A stretch of DNA of 10,805 nt, from positions 1-10,805 of the forward strand of contig WRBG01000054.1 of NCBI GenBank assembly GCA_009784635.1, read 5' to 3'. The first letter of the stretch is position 1. Each line of letters starts with the position of its first letter. A program made the position numbers and the translations under genes. Origin of the DNA: Bacteroidales bacterium. Lineage in GTDB: Bacteria > Bacteroidota > Bacteroidia > Bacteroidales > UBA932. Of this stretch, positions 7,179 to 10,805 are shown in pieces. The notes beneath the pieces were generated by a model, which made no database searches, was not told the origin of the DNA, and worked only from the letters and a program-made list of their open reading frames with translations.

Positions 7179-7219
7179 ATGTGTGGTAAATCGAAAATGA
7201 AAACAAACTTAATAACAAT

Positions 7220-8347
7220 ATGATGAATTATCTAACCTTAATCGTTTTTTCGCTTTGCAGCTTATTCCAAAGCAACAGCCAAAAAGGGCTTTCTGATTAT
7301 TTTGATAAACTTGCGGCAGACGCACTGTTTTCCGGCGCAGCGCTTGTTGCCAAGGGCGACACGCTTCTATTTGAAAAAGCCTGCGGTATGTCGGATAAAG
7401 ACCAAAACATACCCAACAACATAGACACAAAATTCAACCTCGGCTCTATTGCAAAAACATTCACAGCCGTAGCCATTGCGCAGTTGGTCGAACAGGGAAA
7501 ATTGTCGTTTGACGATGTGATACAAAAGTATATAGACGTATTTCCGGACGAAATTGCAAGTAAAGTTACCATCCATCAGCTATTGACGCACACATCCGGA
7601 TTGGGCGATATTTTTACCCCCGCCTATATGGAGCGCAAAGACGAAGTAGAAACGGTTGAGGCGTTCATGTCCTATGTCATAAACCAGCCCTTACGCTTTG
7701 AGCCGGGGGCGCAGCATCAGTACAGCAACGCAGGTTTTATTGTGTTGGGATACATTATTGAGAAGGTGTCGGGTGAAAATTATTACGACTATATTCGTAA
7801 GCACATTACAGGGCCGCTGGGCATGAATGATACCGATTTTTATAAAAAGAGCGAACAAACGCCTAATCTTGCACGCGGGTATACATACAGGAGCGCAAGT
7901 ATGCAGCCCCAGCCCCAGCCCCAAACTCAGCCTCAACAAAGAATGCTCGTCCCGTCCACCGCAGAAGAAAGAAATGCGATGCTAAGGGATAATTTTTCTA
8001 CACTCCCGCTCGTGGGCAATCCTTCCGGCGGAGCCTATTCCACGGTAAGAGATATGTTGAAATTTTCACTTGCTCTAAACAGAAATACGCTGATTTCCAA
8101 AGAATACACAGATATGCTCACAAGAGGCCGGGTCGAGAGCCGTATGGGCATGTATGGCTACGGTTTTGAGATTTTAGAAGATAACGGTTATCGGACTGTG
8201 GGACATTCGGGTGGTGCGCCGGGAGTCAACGGACTGTTTCGTATGCTGGTAGACAAGGGCTATACCATAGTTATCCTCGCAAACGCCGATGGAGCCATGC
8301 GCGATTTGTATCAAGAAATTGTGAGTACCTTTGTTTCGGATTTTTAG
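7220..8347 (+). CDS. Exported serine hydrolase of the beta-lactamase class C / penicillin-binding-protein-like family
   Basis: A 375-residue protein starting with a short hydrophobic signal sequence (residues 1 to about 19, no good lipobox) followed by a serine beta-lactamase-like fold. The nucleophile motif is Ser76-x-x-Lys79 in GSIAKTFTA; the second motif is Tyr168-Ser-Asn170; the third is His329-Ser-Gly-Gly in GHSGGAPG. LLTHTSGL at 121-128 and FEPGAQHQYSNAGFIVLGYIIEKVSG are typical of class C-like esterases and D-amino-acid peptidases. All catalytic residues are intact. A Pro-Gln run (residues 229-240) forms a loop of variable composition. The start could be either of two adjacent ATGs (7220 or 7223). 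The 41-base gap after rmlB contains no recognisable promoter, and only 7 bases separate its stop from the dehydrogenase gene, suggesting co-transcription. Its codon use looks somewhat richer in A/T than the sugar genes by eye. Substrate unknown; a true beta-lactamase role is not supported. Confidence 0.88.
   Translation: MMNYLTLIVFSLCSLFQSNSQKGLSDYFDKLAADALFSGAALVAKGDTLLFEKACGMSDKDQNIPNNIDTKFNLGSIAKTFTAVAIAQLVEQGKLSFDDVIQKYIDVFPDEIASKVTIHQLLTHTSGLGDIFTPAYMERKDEVETVEAFMSYVINQPLRFEPGAQHQYSNAGFIVLGYIIEKVSGENYYDYIRKHITGPLGMNDTDFYKKSEQTPNLARGYTYRSASMQPQPQPQTQPQQRMLVPSTAEERNAMLRDNFSTLPLVGNPSGGAYSTVRDMLKFSLALNRNTLISKEYTDMLTRGRVESRMGMYGYGFEILEDNGYRTVGHSGGAPGVNGLFRMLVDKGYTIVILANADGAMRDLYQEIVSTFVSDF
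7904..7921 (+). repeat. Three tandem copies of the hexamer CAGCCC
   Basis: Three perfect CAGCCC units encode Gln-Pro three times within the serine hydrolase and are followed by imperfect Gln/Thr/Pro codons up to about 7939. The six-base unit keeps the reading frame whatever the copy number, so this loop can change length by slippage. Confidence 0.85.
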
Positions 8348-8354
8348 GCCAAAC

Positions 8355-9332
8355 ATGGAAGAAAATAACAAACGATTTGCCTTGATGGGCGCGGCGGGCT
8401 TTATTGCCCCCCGCCACTTTCGCGCCATAAAAGATACGGGCGGCGACTTGGTGGCTGCCTGCGACCGCTTTGACTGTGTGGGCATTTTGGACAGCTTTTT
8501 CCCCAACGCCTCGTTTTTTACCGAGGACGAATTATTCGACAGGCATCTGTCCAAACTAAAAAGTAGGGGAGAACCTGTTGATTTTATGTCGGTTTGTACC
8601 CCCAATTATTTGCACGACGCCCATATTCGATACGGGCTGAGGTCGGGCGCCCATGTGATTTGCGAAAAGCCATTGGTACTCAACCCTTGGAATATAGACG
8701 CGCTCCAACAGGTTGAACAGGAAACCGGCCTTAGGGTATATAACATCTTACAGCTCCGCTTGCATCCGGTTATCATGGCCCTCAAAAAGCAGGTTACGGA
8801 AAGCCCTGCGGACAAAGTATATGAGCTTGATTTAACCTATATTACCTCCAGAGGAAACTGGTATTATGCCAGCTGGAAGGGAGATACCCGAAAAAGCGGC
8901 GGCTTGGCCGCCAACATAGGGGTGCATTTCTACGATATGCTCGCTTGGATTTTTGGGGCCGTCAAACAAAATACGGTTCATGTGAGCGCCCACGACCGGA
9001 TTGCCGGATTTTTGGAATTGGAGCGGGCGCGGGTGAGGTATTTTCTAAGCATTAACTACGACGCGATTCCCCAAGAGGTAAAGGCACAGGGAAAGCGCAC
9101 ATTCAGGTCGCTCCTCATGGACAATCAAGAGCTTGAATTTAGCGATGGATTTACGGAACTGCATACCCTAAGCTACCGGATGATTCTCGAAGGCAAGGGT
9201 TTTGGTTTGGAGGAGGCCAAGAATGCCATTGAAATGGCGCATACCATCCGGCACGCAAAGCCCCTTGGATGTGTGGGCGATTATCATCCGTTGGCGCGTT
9301 TGGCCTGTCCGCCCCATCCGTTTGGCTGGTAA
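8355..9332 (+). CDS. UDP-N-acetylglucosaminuronate 3-dehydrogenase, WbpB/WlbA type (Gfo/Idh/MocA family)
   Basis: Likely oxidises the C3 hydroxyl of UDP-GlcNAcA using NAD(H), making the 3-keto sugar that the aminotransferase at 2528-3655 would use. The 325-residue protein opens with a nucleotide-binding segment that I recognise from WbpB: FALMGAAGFIAPRHFRAIKDTGG at 8-30. The Gfo/Idh signature CEKPL places Lys105, and NIGVHFYDML places His191; this spacing agrees with the catalytic Lys/His pair of WlbA enzymes. ITSRGNWYYASWKGDTRKSGG (163-183) is also characteristic of this subfamily. ATG at 8355 was chosen because it gives the family's usual short N-terminus; the in-frame ATG at 8331 lies inside the hydrolase gene. 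Tryptophanase starts 18 bases after its stop. WbpA (UDP-GlcNAc 6-dehydrogenase) and a WbpI-type 2-epimerase are not in the window, so whether the end product is the gluco or manno form is unknown. Confidence 0.9.
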   Translation: MEENNKRFALMGAAGFIAPRHFRAIKDTGGDLVAACDRFDCVGILDSFFPNASFFTEDELFDRHLSKLKSRGEPVDFMSVCTPNYLHDAHIRYGLRSGAHVICEKPLVLNPWNIDALQQVEQETGLRVYNILQLRLHPVIMALKKQVTESPADKVYELDLTYITSRGNWYYASWKGDTRKSGGLAANIGVHFYDMLAWIFGAVKQNTVHVSAHDRIAGFLELERARVRYFLSINYDAIPQEVKAQGKRTFRSLLMDNQELEFSDGFTELHTLSYRMILEGKGFGLEEAKNAIEMAHTIRHAKPLGCVGDYHPLARLACPPHPFGW

Positions 9333-9350
9333 ACTTATAATTTAACAAAT

Positions 9351-10730
9351 ATGAACCTTCCCTTTGCAGAACCCTACAAAATCAAGATGGTAGAAACCAT
9401 CCGCAAGAGCAGCCGCGTTGAGCGGGAACAATGGATTAAAGAAGCTTGCTACAACTTATTTAGCCTTAGAAGCGAACAGGTCTTTATTGACCTCTTGACC
9501 GACTCCGGCACAGGCTCCATGAGCGATAAACAATGGTCGGCCATGATGGAGGGAGACGAGAGCTATGCCGGCGCGCGCTCCTATTACCGGTTGCAGGAAG
9601 TAATATGCGAAACTATTGGTTATCCATACTTTCTCCCTACCCATCAAGGACGTGCAGCGGAGAATGTATTGTTCTCATCCATGGTCAAAGCCGGCGATAT
9701 ACTGCCCGGAAACGCCCACTTCGACACCACCAAAGGACATATCGAGTTCCGCAAAGCGCAGGCCATAGACTGCACCATTGCCGAAGCCTTCGATACAACT
9801 TACGAGTGTCCCTTTAAGGGAAACTTTGACTTGAATAAACTCGAAGAAGTGCTCAAAAAATATCCTAAAGAGCAGATTCCATGTATTGTAGTTACCGTAA
9901 CCAACAATACCGCCGGAGGTCAGCCCGTTTCTATGGAAAACATCAAGAGGGTAGCTGCCTTGGCCCAAAAATATGGAGTAAAAATACTGATAGACGCCGC
10001 TCGCTTTGCAGAAAACGCCTACTTTATCAAAACGAGGGAACAGGGATACGCCGATAAGGGCATTAGAGAGATTGTAAAAGAGATGTTTTCGTATGCCGAC
10101 TTTATGACCATGTCGGCCAAGAAAGACGCCATTGTAAACATGGGGGGATTCATTTCATTCCGTCATCGGGAGGATTGGGAAAAATGCCAGATGTACACGA
10201 TTATTTATGAGGGATTTATCACTTATGGCGGCATGTCGGGACGAGACATGAACGCCTTGGCTCAAGGCTTAATAGAAGGAACGGAGTTTGACTACTTGGC
10301 ATCGAGAATCGGTCAGGTAGCCTACCTTGCGCAAAAGTTAGACGAATACGGCGTTCCTTATCAGCGTCCCGCGGGCGGACACGCCATTTTTGTAGACGCC
10401 AACAAGGTGCTGCCACAAGTGCCTAAAGAGGAGTTTGTTGCCCAAACCTTGGGGATAGAGCTTTATTTGGAAGCCGGTATTCGGGGCGTTGAAATCGGGA
10501 CGCTGTTGGCCGACCGCGACCCCGTCAGCCGAGAGAATCGCTATCCCGCCTTAGAGTTGCTCCGCTTGGCCATTCCCCGTCGTGTCTATACCAACAACCA
10601 CATGGATTATGTGGCCGCCGCCCTCAAAAATGTGTACGACCGCCGCCAAGTCATTAACCGCGGCTATGTGATTGTAAAAGAGCTGCCTATCATGCGCCAC
10701 TTTACCGTCCGGCTGAGGCCCGCCCAATAG
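9351..10730 (+). CDS. tnaA: Tryptophanase (tryptophan indole-lyase)
   Basis: Splits L-tryptophan into indole, pyruvate and ammonia using pyridoxal phosphate. The 459 residues match the family. Signatures in order: FIDLLTDSGTGSMSD (45-59), THQGRAAEN (97-105), FDTTKGH (124-130), VTNNTAGGQPVS (183-194), DAARFAENAYFIK (215-227) and the cofactor site MSAKKD with the Lys pair 257-258. The closely related tyrosine phenol-lyase is disfavoured because GIRGVEIG carries Ile382 where phenol-lyases have a substrate-binding Arg (MERG), and because the protein follows Bacteroides tryptophanases as recalled (YQRPAGGHAIFVDA, AIPRRVYTNNHMD, IMRHFTV). Only 18 bases separate it from the dehydrogenase gene. They hold neither a promoter match nor a tnaC-like leader peptide, so expression probably follows the upstream operon or uses a promoter inside the dehydrogenase gene. 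No tnaB permease gene lies within the window. Confidence 0.92.
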   Translation: MNLPFAEPYKIKMVETIRKSSRVEREQWIKEACYNLFSLRSEQVFIDLLTDSGTGSMSDKQWSAMMEGDESYAGARSYYRLQEVICETIGYPYFLPTHQGRAAENVLFSSMVKAGDILPGNAHFDTTKGHIEFRKAQAIDCTIAEAFDTTYECPFKGNFDLNKLEEVLKKYPKEQIPCIVVTVTNNTAGGQPVSMENIKRVAALAQKYGVKILIDAARFAENAYFIKTREQGYADKGIREIVKEMFSYADFMTMSAKKDAIVNMGGFISFRHREDWEKCQMYTIIYEGFITYGGMSGRDMNALAQGLIEGTEFDYLASRIGQVAYLAQKLDEYGVPYQRPAGGHAIFVDANKVLPQVPKEEFVAQTLGIELYLEAGIRGVEIGTLLADRDPVSRENRYPALELLRLAIPRRVYTNNHMDYVAAALKNVYDRRQVINRGYVIVKELPIMRHFTVRLRPAQ

Positions 10731-10738
10731 TACGCCCC

Positions 10739-10805
10739 ATGACCGACCAAGTCCTTGAAAAGCTACAAATTTTAGCCGATGCGGCTAAATACGACGTCTC
10801 CTGCG
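10739..10805 (+). CDS. Start of a probable radical SAM protein of the DNA modification/repair type (cut by window end)
   Basis: Only the first 22 codons are present, beginning MTDQVLEKLQILADAAKYDVSC. This opening, especially LxxLADAAKYDVSC, is what I recall from the putative DNA modification/repair radical SAM proteins whose genes usually neighbour a uracil-DNA-glycosylase-like partner. It begins 8 bases after the tryptophanase stop, in a position for translational linkage. The identification rests on a very short segment; the radical SAM Cys cluster would lie outside the window. Confidence 0.55.
   Translation, partial: MTDQVLEKLQILADAAKYDVSC

Noticed and set aside
7220..8347. Antibiotic-resistance class C beta-lactamase.
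   Set aside because: The SxxK, YxN and HxG motifs are shared by many esterases and peptidases of this fold, and HSGG replaces the KTG expected of a true class C beta-lactamase.
9333..9350. TATAAT-like bases just before tryptophanase as a promoter.
   Set aside because: Bacteroidota promoters use TAnnTTTG, which is absent here, and no correctly spaced -33 element is present.
9351..10730. Tyrosine phenol-lyase instead of tryptophanase.
   Set aside because: The substrate-recognising Arg of phenol-lyases is replaced by Ile382 and the overall sequence follows Bacteroides tryptophanases.

Overview
The window looks like chromosomal DNA of a member of the Bacteroidota, most likely Bacteroidales. Four things point there. 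The promoters match the TAnnTTTG -7 element of that phylum, and no Shine-Dalgarno sequences decide the starts. The lipoprotein carries a BACON domain. There is an ECF sigma factor paired with a protein that joins an anti-sigma N-terminus to an outer-membrane beta-barrel. The proteins recalled as most similar (single-chain glycyl-tRNA synthetase, tryptophanase) are of the Bacteroides type. Coding density is very high: no gene-free stretch exceeds about 110 bases, and no rRNA, tRNA, CRISPR array, insertion sequence or convincing hairpin terminator was seen.

Layout. At 83-895 (minus) lies a lipoprotein with BACON and fibronectin-like domains that stops just as an M64-type peptidase domain begins, so it is probably a decayed gene. 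It diverges from glyS (965-2503, plus) over a 69-base gap with overlapping promoters. Downstream of glyS, tightly packed, come a WbpE/WlbC-type aminotransferase (2528-3655) and a WbpD/WlbB-type acetyltransferase (3659-4261). Convergent to these is a two-gene minus-strand operon: an ECF sigma factor (5467-6003) and a 405-residue protein with an anti-sigma-like N-terminus, one transmembrane helix and a C-terminal barrel (4253-5470). Diverging from the sigma gene is a plus-strand run: rmlB (6111-7178), an exported serine hydrolase (7220-8347), a WbpB/WlbA-type dehydrogenase (8355-9332), tryptophanase (9351-10730) and the first 22 codons of what looks like a radical SAM protein of the DNA modification/repair type (10739 onward).

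How the genes fit together. The dehydrogenase, aminotransferase and acetyltransferase are three consecutive steps from UDP-GlcNAcA to UDP-2,3-diacetamido-2,3-dideoxyglucuronic acid, a surface-glycan precursor. In Porphyromonas gingivalis the Wbp pathway supplies the sugar linking A-LPS to type IX secreted proteins. RmlB makes dTDP-4-keto-6-deoxyglucose, another surface-sugar precursor. The central sigma/anti-sigma pair resembles the dual-membrane-spanning anti-sigma (Dma) systems described in Bacteroides, so an envelope-sensing module sits physically inside a set of envelope-glycan genes. Whether it controls them cannot be told from the sequence. The most unusual features are this embedded envelope-sensing pair, the splitting of the Wbp pathway around it, the truncated M64 lipoprotein, and tryptophanase carried in the sugar-nucleotide run without a leader region.
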